Assembly (NCBI RefSeq): GCF_020216065.1
Contig: NZ_JAIWNA010000002.1
Location: forward strand, 248,001-312,000
DNA from: Nocardia rosealba
GTDB lineage: Bacteria; Actinomycetota; Actinomycetes; Mycobacteriales; Mycobacteriaceae
Length of the DNA: 64,000 nucleotides
Direction of reading: 5' to 3'
Part shown: piece by piece, positions 51,865-60,048 of the stretch
How the letters are laid out: each line of letters begins with the position of its first letter
How positions within the stretch are numbered: the stretch's first letter is position 1
The notes under the pieces: generated by a model
Database searches by the model: none
What the model was told of the DNA's origin: nothing
What the model saw: only the letters and a program-made list of their open reading frames with translations
Position numbers and translations under genes: made by a program

Positions 51865-53226
51865 TCAGCCACGCACGGCGGCCATCGCCCGTTCCTGCTC
51901 CACCGGGTCGGTGTGGACCTCGCGTTCGGCTTCGATGGTCGACTCGGCCGAGGTCTCCCGCATGAAGTAGTACGTGACAAGCGAGATCCCGATACACCCG
52001 GCGACGTAGAAGAAGTACAGCGACTCGAGGTCCGCCTTCTTCAGCGCCAACGCGATCATCTCGGCGGTGCCACCGAAGATGGCGACGGTCAGCGCGTACG
52101 GCAGGCCGACGCCGAGCGCGCGGATCTTGGTCGGGAACAGTTCGGCCTTCACGATCGAGTTGATCGAGGTGTAGCCGGTGACGATCACCAACGCGAGCAT
52201 CATCAGGCCGAAGGCGGCCAGCGGGTTGGCGGTGTGGGCGAGGGCGGTCATGATCGGCACTGTCAGCAGGGTGCCCGCGACGCCGAAGAAGATGAGCAGC
52301 TTGCGGCGTCCGATGCGGTCGGAAAGTCCGCCCGCGATCGGCTGCAGGACCACGAAGACCAGCAGCGCGATGAAGTTGATCCAGGCGACGGTGTCCTTGG
52401 AGATGCCCGAGGTGTTGATCATGAACTTCTGCATGTAGGTCGTGTAGGTGTAGAACGCCACGGTGCCACCCATGGTCAGGCCGACGACCAGCAGGCATTC
52501 GCGCGGGTATTGCAGCAGCACCCGCAGCGAACCGCGCGAGCTGCTCGGGGTCGCGGCGGCGGTTTTCGTCGCGGCCTCGAACGACTCCGACTCGTCCATG
52601 CCGCGGCGCAACAGCATCACCACGATGGCGCCACCCGCGCCGATCAGGAACGGAATGCGCCAGCCCCAGCTGTACATCTGCTCGGCGGAGAGCACCTGCT
52701 GCAGCACGATCTGCACACCGAGGGCGGTGAGCTGGCCCGCGACCAGGGTCACGTACTGGAAGCTGGAGTAGAAACCGCGCCGCCCCGGCGAGGCCACCTC
52801 CGACAGATACGTCGCGCTGGTGGCGTATTCGCCGCCGACGGAGAGTCCTTGCAGCAGCCGCGCCAGCAGCAGCAGTACGGGCGCCGCGATGCCGATGGTC
52901 GCGAAGCCGGGGGTCACCGCGATCATCAGCGACCCGGCGGCCATCACGGTGACCGACAGGGTCAGCGCGGCGCGTCGACCGAACCGGTCGGCGTAGCGGC
53001 CAAGCGCCCACCCGCCGATCGGGCGCATGATGAACCCGACCGCGAAAACCGCCGCCGTCGAGAGCAACTGGGCCGTCGGGTCGCCGTCGGGAAAGAACGC
53101 CTTCGCGAAGTACACGCTGAACGCGGCGTAGACGTACCAGTCGTACCACTCGACCAGATTGCCGATCGACCCGCGCAACACATTCGCGACGACCCGCTTC
53201 TCACCACCGACCTGTGTCGTTGTCAC
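51865..53226 (-). CDS. MHS-family MFS metabolite:H+ symporter
   Basis: 453 aa from a GTG at 53226, with AGGAGG about 7 bp upstream. NVLRGSIGNLVEWYDWYVYA is the MHS-family start. GFIMRPIGGWALGRYADRFG is the loop 2-3 signature with R-x-G-R. LLARLLQGLSVGGEYATSAT is TM4, and PIAGGLSDRIGRRKLLIFFG the repeat of the signature in the second half. Twelve helices are expected. Relatives carry citrate, alpha-ketoglutarate, shikimate or proline/betaine with protons. It sits 46 bp before the response regulator, so MFS, regulator, kinase and TAXI protein form one apparent operon. Confidence 0.92.
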   Translation of the reverse strand: MTTTQVGGEKRVVANVLRGSIGNLVEWYDWYVYAAFSVYFAKAFFPDGDPTAQLLSTAAVFAVGFIMRPIGGWALGRYADRFGRRAALTLSVTVMAAGSLMIAVTPGFATIGIAAPVLLLLARLLQGLSVGGEYATSATYLSEVASPGRRGFYSSFQYVTLVAGQLTALGVQIVLQQVLSAEQMYSWGWRIPFLIGAGGAIVVMLLRRGMDESESFEAATKTAAATPSSSRGSLRVLLQYPRECLLVVGLTMGGTVAFYTYTTYMQKFMINTSGISKDTVAWINFIALLVFVVLQPIAGGLSDRIGRRKLLIFFGVAGTLLTVPIMTALAHTANPLAAFGLMMLALVIVTGYTSINSIVKAELFPTKIRALGVGLPYALTVAIFGGTAEMIALALKKADLESLYFFYVAGCIGISLVTYYFMRETSAESTIEAEREVHTDPVEQERAMAAVRG

Positions 53227-53360
53227 CTTGGACCTCCTCTTTCGGCGCGGCAGTGCGCCGTCGCAGACCACTGTGTCGGCTGTCACAGCCCCCACGGAAG
53301 CCACGACGGAGGTTCCTAACGTTCCCTTAGGACGATGCCCGCCCGGCGCGGGACAGACAG

Positions 53361-53398
53361 AGCGAAACGCCCCGGACCGAATGGTTCGAGGCGTTTCG
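53361..53398 (-). terminator. Hairpin terminator after csbD
   Basis: GCGAAACGCC and GGCGTTTCGC form a 10-bp stem, extended inward by CGGACC/GGTTCG pairing. It lies 15 bp beyond the csbD stop. There is no U-tract. Confidence 0.65.
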
Positions 53399-53412
53399 CG
53401 GGGTGTCAGGTG

Positions 53413-53586
53413 TCAGTGGCGGAAGGCGTCCTTGACCTTCTCGCCCGCGTCCTTGATGTTGGCCTTGGTCTGATCGGTCTTGCCCTCGTGCTCGAGGTAG
53501 CGGTCGTCGGTCGACTTGCCCGCCGCTTCCTTGGCCTTGCCGACGAGCTCTTCGGCCTTGTTCTTCGCCTTGTCCGCGAGACTCAC
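53413..53586 (-). CDS. CsbD-like stress protein
   Basis: 57 aa, read on the minus strand from a GTG at 53586, with AAGGA 8 bp upstream. SLADKAKNKAEELVGKAKEA and GKSTDDRYLEHEGKTDQTKA are the CsbD signature (K-A-x-E-x-x-G-K-x-K-E repeated), ending in NIKDAGEKVKDAFRH. CsbD proteins are small, hydrophilic and induced by the general stress sigma factor in Bacillus; the molecular role is unknown. A GGGTAT -10-like hexamer lies at 53659-53664 upstream. It is monocistronic, flanked by a hairpin and a different gene on each side. Confidence 0.88.
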   Translation of the reverse strand: MSLADKAKNKAEELVGKAKEAAGKSTDDRYLEHEGKTDQTKANIKDAGEKVKDAFRH

Positions 53587-53658
53587 AGTTGTTCCTTCCA
53601 GACAGATCGCTCGGTCAGCGTCGGTGACCGTGGGCCGTCCGTTGGACCCGTTGGGCGC

Positions 53659-53664
53659 ATACCC
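53659..53664 (-). promoter_or_regulatory. Possible SigF/SigB-type -10 element of csbD
   Basis: On the minus strand GGGTAT stands 73 bp before the csbD start, matching the GGGTAT -10 of general stress sigma factors. A GTTT -35 is not clear; GATT is found 16 bp upstream. Confidence 0.35.
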
Positions 53665-53713
53665 CGGTTTCGGAAAGGCAATCAGGCGCAGCCGTTTTCA
53701 TTCGTGGGGCTGA

Positions 53714-54733
53714 TCACTCCGTGATCGCGGGCACCTCTTCGCCGGGATGCGGTGGGGGTGGTGGGGTGCCGTCACCGAAGGGGCGGCCGCCGAGTTCCTC
53801 GCGATGATGCGCGGTGAGCCAGTTCGACAGGTCGGGGCCCTTCGGGACGACGCCGGTGGGGTTGATGTCGCGGTGCACCACGTAGTAGTGCTCCTTGATC
53901 TGGCCGAAGTCGATGGTGTCGCCGAAGCCGGGTGTCTGGAACAGGTCGCGGGCGTAGGCCCACAGCACCGGCATCTCGCTGAGCTTGGTGCGGTTGCACT
54001 TGAAGTGCCCGTGATAGACCGGATCGAAGCGGGCCAGGGTGGTGAACAGCCGCACGTCGGCTTCGGTGATGGTGTCGCCGACGAGGTAGCGCTGGGTGCG
54101 CAACCGCTCGCTCACCCGGTCGAGCGCGGCGAAGAGCCGGTCGTAGGCCGCGTCGTAGGCGTCCTGTGCGCCGGCGAAACCACAGCGGTAGACGCCGTTG
54201 TTGATCTCGGTGAACACTTCCCGGTTGATCGCGTCGATCTCCTCGCGCAGCGATTCGGGATACAACTGCGGCGCGCCCGGCCGGTGATAGGCGCTCCACT
54301 CGGTGGAGAAGTCGAGGGTGATCTGGGCGTAGTCGTTGGTGACCACCTGCCCGGTCGCGATCTCGACCATCGCGGGCACGGTGATCCCGCGCGGATAGTC
54401 CGGGAACCGGGCCAGGTAGGCGTCACGCAGGCGATGGATACCGAGCACCGGATCGACGCCGCCGGGGTCGAGGTCGAAGGTCCAGCTGAGTTTGTCGTGG
54501 GTGGGCCCGCACAGGCCGAGTGACAGCACCGGCTCGAGCCCGAGCAGGCGGCGCACGATCAGGGTGCGGTTGGCCCACGGGCAGGCCCGGGCCGCGACCA
54601 AGCGGTAGCGGCCGGGTTCGACGGGGTAGCCGTCGCGGCCGTCGGCGGTGATGCGTGTGGTGATGTAGTTGGTGTCGCGGCGGAACTCGCCCTTCTCGAC
54701 GTAGCTGCCCGCACCGGCGTCGGCATCGCTCAT
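53714..54733 (-). CDS. ECM4/YqjG-type glutathione S-transferase family protein
   Basis: 339 aa from the ATG at 54733. RYRLVAARACPWANRTLIVR has the CPWA active-site cysteine of xenologous (ECM4/YqjG, Omega-like) transferases. GLCGPTHDKLSWTFDLDPGG and VPAMVEIATGQVVTNDYAQI continue the thioredoxin domain. The helical domain has FTEINNGVYRCGFAGAQDAY and LFTTLARFDPVYHGHFKCNR. KGPDLSNWLTAHHREELGG ends it. YqjG-type enzymes reduce glutathionyl-hydroquinones; actinobacteria use mycothiol, so the actual thiol is uncertain. It diverges from the PLP-enzyme operon over 178 bp that contain a Zur-like box. Confidence 0.87.
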   Translation of the reverse strand: MSDADAGAGSYVEKGEFRRDTNYITTRITADGRDGYPVEPGRYRLVAARACPWANRTLIVRRLLGLEPVLSLGLCGPTHDKLSWTFDLDPGGVDPVLGIHRLRDAYLARFPDYPRGITVPAMVEIATGQVVTNDYAQITLDFSTEWSAYHRPGAPQLYPESLREEIDAINREVFTEINNGVYRCGFAGAQDAYDAAYDRLFAALDRVSERLRTQRYLVGDTITEADVRLFTTLARFDPVYHGHFKCNRTKLSEMPVLWAYARDLFQTPGFGDTIDFGQIKEHYYVVHRDINPTGVVPKGPDLSNWLTAHHREELGGRPFGDGTPPPPPHPGEEVPAITE

Positions 54734-54870
54734 CGGGTCAGTGTCGCATATCGGACAGGCGAAACCGGTCACCTGCGGGCGGTGGTGGCTACCCTGGAAA
54801 TCGAACCTGTTGTGGCGCAGTGACGCTCGCCGGCTTGTGTGGGAAAGGGGTCGGGGACATGATGTCCTAG

Positions 54871-54885
54871 CGAAAATCGTTGTCA
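54871..54885. promoter_or_regulatory. Zur-box-like palindrome before the PLP-enzyme operon
   Basis: CGAAAATCGTTGTCA matches the actinobacterial Zur consensus TGAAAAT-N-ATTTTCA at 11 of the 14 arm positions (mismatches at 1, 9 and 12 of the 15-mer). It lies 26 bp before the GTG of the decarboxylase-like gene and could also act on the divergent transferase gene. Confidence 0.55.
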
Positions 54886-54911
54886 ACAAACGTGGCTCGG
54901 ATGGGGGCAGT

Positions 54912-56351
54912 GTGGAACCGGACCTGGTCTTGACGCCGCGAATCGGTGGGTCGCTTCGCGCGGTGCTCGACACGCCCGGCAAGCTCGCGGAGCTGGTCGC
55001 CGCGCTCGGATCGCCACTGAATGTGGTTGTGCCACAACAACTCGAGGAGAACGCGGCGAGCTACCGCGCCGTGTACCGCGCGCACCGGCTGAGTGGAAAC
55101 ATCTACTTCGCGCACAAGGCGAACCGGTCGAGCGCGATCGTGCGGGCGCTGGCGGCGGGGGAGTGCGGAATCGACGTGGCCTCGCTCGGGGAGCTGCGGC
55201 ACGCGCTCGAGTGCGGATTCACCGGCGACCGCATCATGGCGACCGGCCCCAAGGACCGGGAATTCCTGTGGCTCGCCGCACGGGTCGGTGCGGTCGTCAA
55301 CGCCGACTCCCGCGAGGAGCTCGCCGAGCTGGCCCGGCTGGTCACCGATTCGGGGTTGCCGCGAACGCGGGTGATGATCCGGCTGTCGACGTTCGACTCG
55401 CCCGGGGTGACCATTGCCAGCAGACGCAGCCGTTTCGGCCTGCACATCCGCGAACTGCCCTCGACCCTCGACCTGCTCGACCGGCACCGCGACGCCCTCG
55501 ACCTGCGTGGGATGGCCTACCACCTCGACACCACAGGCCTCGACGAGAAGGCCCTGGCCCTCGAAGGCTGCCTGCTGGCCATGCGGGAAGCCCAGATCAG
55601 GGGATTCACCCCTACCGCGATCGATATCGGCGGCGGTTTCGGCGTGAGCTACCTACGTGACCGTGCCGAATGGCACCGCTACACCACCGAACTCGGCAAC
55701 GCGGTGCTCGGCACACGCCCACCCATGACCTGGCACAGCCACGGTTACGGCCTGCGCGCACAGGCGGGCACGCTGCGCGGCACCCTCGGCCTCTATCCCG
55801 CCCATCGCGAACTCGCCGGTGCGGACTACCTGGACGAACTGCTGAGCCGCGAGTCGCCTTCGCTGGGCCGAACATTGGCCACCCTGCTCCTGGAAAACCT
55901 CTACGACCTGCACATCGAACCGGGTCGTTCGCTGACCGACCAATGCGGCCTCACCCTGGCCCTGGTCTCGGAGGTGCGCACCACCGAGGAGGGCGAAATC
56001 CTGGTCCGGGTGGCCGCGAATTCCCGTGACATCAGCGCCGAACACCATGCGGTGCTGATGGATCCGGTGTTGTTGCCCGAACGTCCCGGTGACCCGGTGG
56101 GGGTGTATCTCACGGGCAATCTCTGTCTCGAAGACGACTTCATCACCCGCCGCAAGGTCACCCTGGCGCGCACTCCGGTGCCGGGGGATCTGCTCGCGTT
56201 CGTGAACACGGCGGGCTACTTCATGGATTTCGCGGCCGATTCCGCGCTGATGCAACCGGTCGCCCGCACGATCGCGGTCCGCCCCGGCGCGGGCGGGTGG
56301 ACGTGGTGCCTGGATGAACAGTATTGGCCCGTGGAAGGGAACCGCGCATGA
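54912..56351 (+). CDS. PLP-dependent decarboxylase-like enzyme (fold type III, Y4yA/SbnH-like)
   Basis: 479 aa from a GTG at 54912, with GGGGG upstream; the frame is open to 54741. It belongs to the ornithine/diaminopimelate decarboxylase class. IYFAHKANRSSAIVRALAAG provides the PLP lysine (H-K-A-N). ECGIDVASLGELRHALECGF and DRIMATGPKDREFLWLAARV form the barrel. IDIGGGFGVSYL is the phosphate-binding glycine loop. HIEPGRSLTDQCGLTLALVS supplies the E-P-G-R site. GNLCLEDDFITRRK is a variant of the usual C-E-S-x-D substrate motif. Relatives are SbnH of staphyloferrin B and Y4yA of rhizobia. The substrate is unknown; the next gene starts inside its stop codon. Confidence 0.87.
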   Translation: MEPDLVLTPRIGGSLRAVLDTPGKLAELVAALGSPLNVVVPQQLEENAASYRAVYRAHRLSGNIYFAHKANRSSAIVRALAAGECGIDVASLGELRHALECGFTGDRIMATGPKDREFLWLAARVGAVVNADSREELAELARLVTDSGLPRTRVMIRLSTFDSPGVTIASRRSRFGLHIRELPSTLDLLDRHRDALDLRGMAYHLDTTGLDEKALALEGCLLAMREAQIRGFTPTAIDIGGGFGVSYLRDRAEWHRYTTELGNAVLGTRPPMTWHSHGYGLRAQAGTLRGTLGLYPAHRELAGADYLDELLSRESPSLGRTLATLLLENLYDLHIEPGRSLTDQCGLTLALVSEVRTTEEGEILVRVAANSRDISAEHHAVLMDPVLLPERPGDPVGVYLTGNLCLEDDFITRRKVTLARTPVPGDLLAFVNTAGYFMDFAADSALMQPVARTIAVRPGAGGWTWCLDEQYWPVEGNRA

Positions 56352-57667
56352 AGTACGACAGCATTCTCGACGTCATCGGGGACACGCCGCTGGTCCGGAT
56401 CGATCCGGCCGTGCACGGGCTCACCAATATCGACCTCTACGCGAAGATGGAGATGCTCAATCCGTTCGGTTCGGTGAAGGACCGCCCGGCCTGGAACATG
56501 GTGCGCGACGGCCTGTCCCGAGCCGTGGAACAGGGTGACGCCGTGGTCGAGTTGTCCAGCGGCAACACCGCCAAGGCGCTGGCGGTGATCGCGGCGATGC
56601 ACGGACTGCCGTTCAAGAGCGTCACCAACCGCATGAAGGTGCCCGAGATCAAAGAGCTGCTGCTGTTGCTCGGCGCCCGCATCGAGGAACTGCCCGGCCA
56701 GACCGAATGCCTTGACCCGACCGACACCGAAGACCCGCTCAGCCGCATGTACCGGATGCTGTCCGAGGACGGCGGCGGCTACCTACACACCGATCAGTAC
56801 TTCAACACCCGCAACCTCGACGCGCACCGCACCGGGACCGCGCCGGAGATCATCAAGGACCTCGACGGCGCGGGCCCCGACATCTTCGTCGCCTGTATCG
56901 GCACCGCGGGATCCTCGACGGGCGTGGCAGGTGTGCTCCGCGAACACAATCCGGCGGTGTCGGTGATCGGGTTGGTCGCCGACAAGTCCGATTTCATCCC
57001 CGGCATCCGCAATATCGACGAGATCAACGAAGTCGGACTGTTCGACCCGGACAACTACGACACCATCGACGCGGTGACCTCCCAGCAGGCGATCGAGGGC
57101 ATGCTCACCCTCAACCGCCGCTGCGGGATCCTCGGCGGGCCGACGGCGGGCGCCGCCTACTTCGGGGCGCTGCGTCATCTGCGGGCCGTCGACGCGGAGC
57201 TCACCGAGCGGCGCACGGCTGTGTTCATCGTGTGCGATCGGGTGGAGAGCTATCTCAGCTATGTGCGCAAGCGCAGGCCCGATCTGCTCGAGCAACCGAT
57301 GCGCCCGAATTCGGTGAGCACGGTGACCGACGCCGAGATCGCCGCCGTGGCAGCGGTCGACGTGGACCAGGCGCGTGCGTGGATCGCCCGGGACCGGCCG
57401 GTGGTCGTCGACCTGCGCGGATCCTTCGCCTACGGCGCCGTCCACATCGAGGGCTCGATCAATATCGTCGACGAGCTGTTCGACGAACTCGTCCACGGTG
57501 GGCTGCCCTTCGGTGCGGGCACACCGGTATTGCTCGTGTGCCCGGTCGGTGAGAAGTCCGCGCGCTACGCGGCCCTGCTCACCCGGATGGGGCACCGGGA
57601 CGCGCGGAGTCTGCGCGGTGGGGTGGTGGCCTGGCGCGACGCGGCCGCACCGTTGGTCAGGGACTGA
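56348..57667 (+). CDS. Cysteine-synthase-like PLP enzyme fused to rhodanese
   Basis: 439 aa, starting with a 4-bp overlap (ATGA). Residues 1 to about 315 are a fold-type II beta-replacement enzyme: ILDVIGDTPLVRIDPAVHGL, the PLP lysine in NPFGSVKDRPAWNMV, ELSSGNTAKALAVIAAMHGL and CIGTAGSSTGVAGVLREHNP. This arrangement is closest to SbnA-like enzymes that make diaminopropionate precursors, though CysK/CBS activity is possible. From about 330 a rhodanese domain follows: WIARDRPVVVDLRGSFAYGA, HIEGSINIVDELFDELV and the catalytic loop LLVCPVGEKSARYAALLTRM with its Cys. The fusion suggests that persulfide sulfur is delivered to, or taken from, the PLP site. Confidence 0.87.
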   Translation: MKYDSILDVIGDTPLVRIDPAVHGLTNIDLYAKMEMLNPFGSVKDRPAWNMVRDGLSRAVEQGDAVVELSSGNTAKALAVIAAMHGLPFKSVTNRMKVPEIKELLLLLGARIEELPGQTECLDPTDTEDPLSRMYRMLSEDGGGYLHTDQYFNTRNLDAHRTGTAPEIIKDLDGAGPDIFVACIGTAGSSTGVAGVLREHNPAVSVIGLVADKSDFIPGIRNIDEINEVGLFDPDNYDTIDAVTSQQAIEGMLTLNRRCGILGGPTAGAAYFGALRHLRAVDAELTERRTAVFIVCDRVESYLSYVRKRRPDLLEQPMRPNSVSTVTDAEIAAVAAVDVDQARAWIARDRPVVVDLRGSFAYGAVHIEGSINIVDELFDELVHGGLPFGAGTPVLLVCPVGEKSARYAALLTRMGHRDARSLRGGVVAWRDAAAPLVRD

Positions 57668-57670
57668 GCC

Positions 57671-58873
57671 ATGACCGACGACGTTCTCCACCGGTTGGCA
57701 GACTGGCAGGCCGGACTACGCGCCCAGTTCCCGATTCTCACGCGCAATCCCGACGTGGCCTATCTCGACAGCGCGGCCACGACACAGAAACCGGCCGCGG
57801 TACTCGACGCGGTCACCGATTTCCTCACCACCGGCAATGCCAATGTCGGGCGCGGCTCCTATCCGTGGGCGACCGCGACCACCAGCCGCATCGAGCGTGC
57901 CCGCGAGCGGATCCGAATTGCCTTGGGCGACAAGATGACCGGTTCCTCGGTGGAGTTCGTGGGTGGCACGAGTCACGGATTGCGGGCGGTGGCGCAGGAT
58001 TGGCTGGCCGATCAGCTCCTCGACGGCGACGAGATCATCGTCCCGTTCGGTGACCACGAAGCCAATCTGCGTCCCTGGCTCGATATGCGAGACGATTTGG
58101 CGCGCGGCGGTATTCGCGTGCGCATCGTCGCGATGCCGGTCGACCCGGCCTCCGGTGACTACGACCATCGGGCCCTGCCGTCGGTGGTCACCGACCGCAC
58201 CCGCTTCGTCGCCGTCACCCACGTGCATCACGTCTTCGGTGTCGATATGAACGTGCACCGGGTGCGCCAGGCGGTGGGGCCCGAGGTGCCGATCTGTCTC
58301 GACGCCGCGCAGAGCGTGGGGCACCGGCCGGTGTCGGTCGCCGACCTCGATGTGGATTTCGTGGTGTTCTCCGGGCACAAGATGCTGGCACTGCCCGGCA
58401 TCGGGGCGGTGTGGGCGCGCAATCGGCGTGGCCCGCGCTTCGCGCTACGCGGGTGGGAGGGGACGCCGAATACGGCGGGCATCGTCAGCATGGCCGCCGC
58501 CTTCGATTGGCTCGATGCCGCCGGAACGGCCGAGATCGGCGCCTGGACAAGCGCTTTGACCCTACGACTCACCGACGGGTTGGCCCGGCTGCCTGGAGTA
58601 CAGGTGCTCGGCTGTCAGGACAGTCTCACCGCCGAATCGACCGTGCAGCGGCGCGAGGCACTGGTGACCTTCCGGCATCGCGCGGTGCGCTCCGACGACC
58701 TGGGCTTCGTGCTCGCCGACGAGGGAATCATGGTGCGCGCCGACGGGCACTGCCAGGCGGGTCGTGATTCCGATGACCACGCCGTACGGGTGAGCGTGCA
58801 CGTCTACAACACCCCCGACGAGATCGACCGGGTGCTCGAGGTGGTGCGTCGGTGCGAGGGAATGAGCAGCTGA
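57671..58873 (+). CDS. SufS-like class V aminotransferase/cysteine desulfurase family enzyme
   Basis: 400 aa, starting 3 bp after the rhodanese fusion gene. VAYLDSAATTQKPAAVLDAV, GRGSYPWATATTSRIERARE and VEFVGGTSHGLRAVAQDWLA follow SufS/Csd enzymes. LDAAQSVGHRPVSVADLDVD is the PLP-binding Asp/Gln strand, and FVVFSGHKMLALPGIGAVWA has the Schiff-base lysine (S-G-H-K). A cysteine stands in the right loop (VRADGHCQAGRD, compare R-x-G-H-H-C in SufS), so desulfuration is plausible. No other suf genes are near. It would complete a three-enzyme PLP operon able to move sulfur to the rhodanese domain next door. Confidence 0.87.
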   Translation: MTDDVLHRLADWQAGLRAQFPILTRNPDVAYLDSAATTQKPAAVLDAVTDFLTTGNANVGRGSYPWATATTSRIERARERIRIALGDKMTGSSVEFVGGTSHGLRAVAQDWLADQLLDGDEIIVPFGDHEANLRPWLDMRDDLARGGIRVRIVAMPVDPASGDYDHRALPSVVTDRTRFVAVTHVHHVFGVDMNVHRVRQAVGPEVPICLDAAQSVGHRPVSVADLDVDFVVFSGHKMLALPGIGAVWARNRRGPRFALRGWEGTPNTAGIVSMAAAFDWLDAAGTAEIGAWTSALTLRLTDGLARLPGVQVLGCQDSLTAESTVQRREALVTFRHRAVRSDDLGFVLADEGIMVRADGHCQAGRDSDDHAVRVSVHVYNTPDEIDRVLEVVRRCEGMSS

Positions 58874-58927
58874 GCGATCTCAGGTCACGAGTGCGGCCCG
58901 GAAGTGGGACGAGGAGTGAGCAGTTTA

Positions 58928-59070
58928 GCGGGTCGGACGGGGCGCGGCCGCGAAAGCAGTGGGGGAGTGCGTAGTCGAGCGGGTCGTGCGGCATGCGACC
59001 CCGAAAGGCGCTGCAGGGTTGACCGGGTCAGGCGGGGGTGCGGCCTCGGAAAGCGGTGCGCGCGCTGAGG
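58928..59070. repeat. Three degenerate tandem units of about 47 bp
   Basis: Units start near 58928, 58979 and 59025. Each has a GCGGGTC-like opening, a GCGGCC/GCGACC core and a GAAAG(G/C)(C/A)G motif. The third unit contains the methyltransferase stop; on the minus strand all three read AFRGR/CFRGR-like residues. They look like repeated copies of the 3' end of that gene. Confidence 0.45.
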
Positions 59071-59894
59071 AGGGCGAGGTCGTCGCGGGTTCCTAGCCAG
59101 TGCTCGTCGTGCGGGTCGAGGAGTCGCTGCCAGACCGCCGTGTCGGCGTCGTCGAGGTACGGTGCCGCCCGGCGCACCCGCGCGGCGAATTCGTCCAGTA
59201 CGACCCGGCGGACGTCGGTGGGCAGGGGAGCGGGCAGGTCGACCAGTGCCGTCGAGGCGGTGACGTCGAGGAGACCGGCGTCGGCGAGGATCGCCGTCCA
59301 CGCGCGGCGCGGTCGCACCGCTGCCGGGCGGTCGAAGAACCAGCGCGTGAACTGCTGATCGTGCGCCTCGTCGAGCCGAATCTCCAGGCCGGGCCTGCCG
59401 ATGCCGATGTCCCACGGCAGGCAGCGGGTGGGCAGACCACCCTCGGCGATGGCGAGGACGCCGCCGGGGCGGAGCAGCCGGGTGAGGGACCGCACGGCCG
59501 TGTCCCAGTCGTGCGCGTGGTGCACACACCAGGACGACCAGACCACGTCGGCCGGTTCGGGTAGTGGAGGTGCGCCGTCCTCGAGATCGTGCAGGACCGC
59601 GCGGACCCGGTCGCCGACCCCGGCCGCACGCGCGGCCTCGATGGTGAGCTCGAGCATCGCCGGATCGAGGTCTACCGCATATACACGCCCCGCCTCACCG
59701 ACAGTTCGTGCCAACGCGACGGTCGACGATCCGGCTCCCGGCCCCACATCGACGACAACCTGTCCCGGTGCGACCGCCAAGGGCTCGAGCAACGCCAGCG
59801 TCGCGTCGAGGAATACAGCCTCGGCCGCGGCCGGTTCCCCGGTCGAGGTTCCGGTCCCCGCACGCCCCCCGCGGCGCTCATGAATGATCGTCAT
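59028..59894 (-). CDS. Class I SAM-dependent methyltransferase
   Basis: 288 aa from the ATG at 59894; the frame is open to 59939, but a Zur-like box lies in that stretch. APGQVVVDVGPGAGSSTVAL is motif I for SAM binding, then GRVYAVDLDPAMLELTIEAA, the acidic loop of motif II. ADVVWSSWCVHHAHDWDTAV and SLTRLLRPGGVLAIAEGG are motifs post-I to III. The C-terminal half (FFDRPAAVRPRRAWTAILAD) is specific and resembles methyltransferases of arsenite-, polyketide- or cofactor-type groups, without assignment. It converges with the PLP operon. The box 14 bp before the start suggests that it is made only when zinc is low. Confidence 0.85.
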   Translation of the reverse strand: MTIIHERRGGRAGTGTSTGEPAAAEAVFLDATLALLEPLAVAPGQVVVDVGPGAGSSTVALARTVGEAGRVYAVDLDPAMLELTIEAARAAGVGDRVRAVLHDLEDGAPPLPEPADVVWSSWCVHHAHDWDTAVRSLTRLLRPGGVLAIAEGGLPTRCLPWDIGIGRPGLEIRLDEAHDQQFTRWFFDRPAAVRPRRAWTAILADAGLLDVTASTALVDLPAPLPTDVRRVVLDEFAARVRRAAPYLDDADTAVWQRLLDPHDEHWLGTRDDLALLSARTAFRGRTPA

Positions 59895-59908
59895 AACGCA
59901 CATGCTAC

Positions 59909-59923
59909 TGAACATCATTTTCA
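59909..59923. promoter_or_regulatory. Zur-box-like palindrome before the methyltransferase
   Basis: TGAACATCATTTTCA differs from TGAAAAT-N-ATTTTCA at one position, with perfect right arm. It lies 14 bp upstream of the chosen ATG (59894), overlapping where a promoter -10 would be for a short or leaderless transcript. Confidence 0.65.
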
Positions 59924-60048
59924 ATTCGAACTCGGACACGCCGATCCGTAACCGGTGGTGGCAAAGACTCGCGGGTGACGCCGGATCATCAACCCCCGCA
60001 ACGGCTTACACCGAACAATTGTCGGTACCCCGCCCTACTGTGCTCGGT

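Noticed and set aside
59895..59939. Longer methyltransferase start at 59939
   Set aside because: It would place the Zur-like box inside the coding sequence, and the added residues are not typical of the family.
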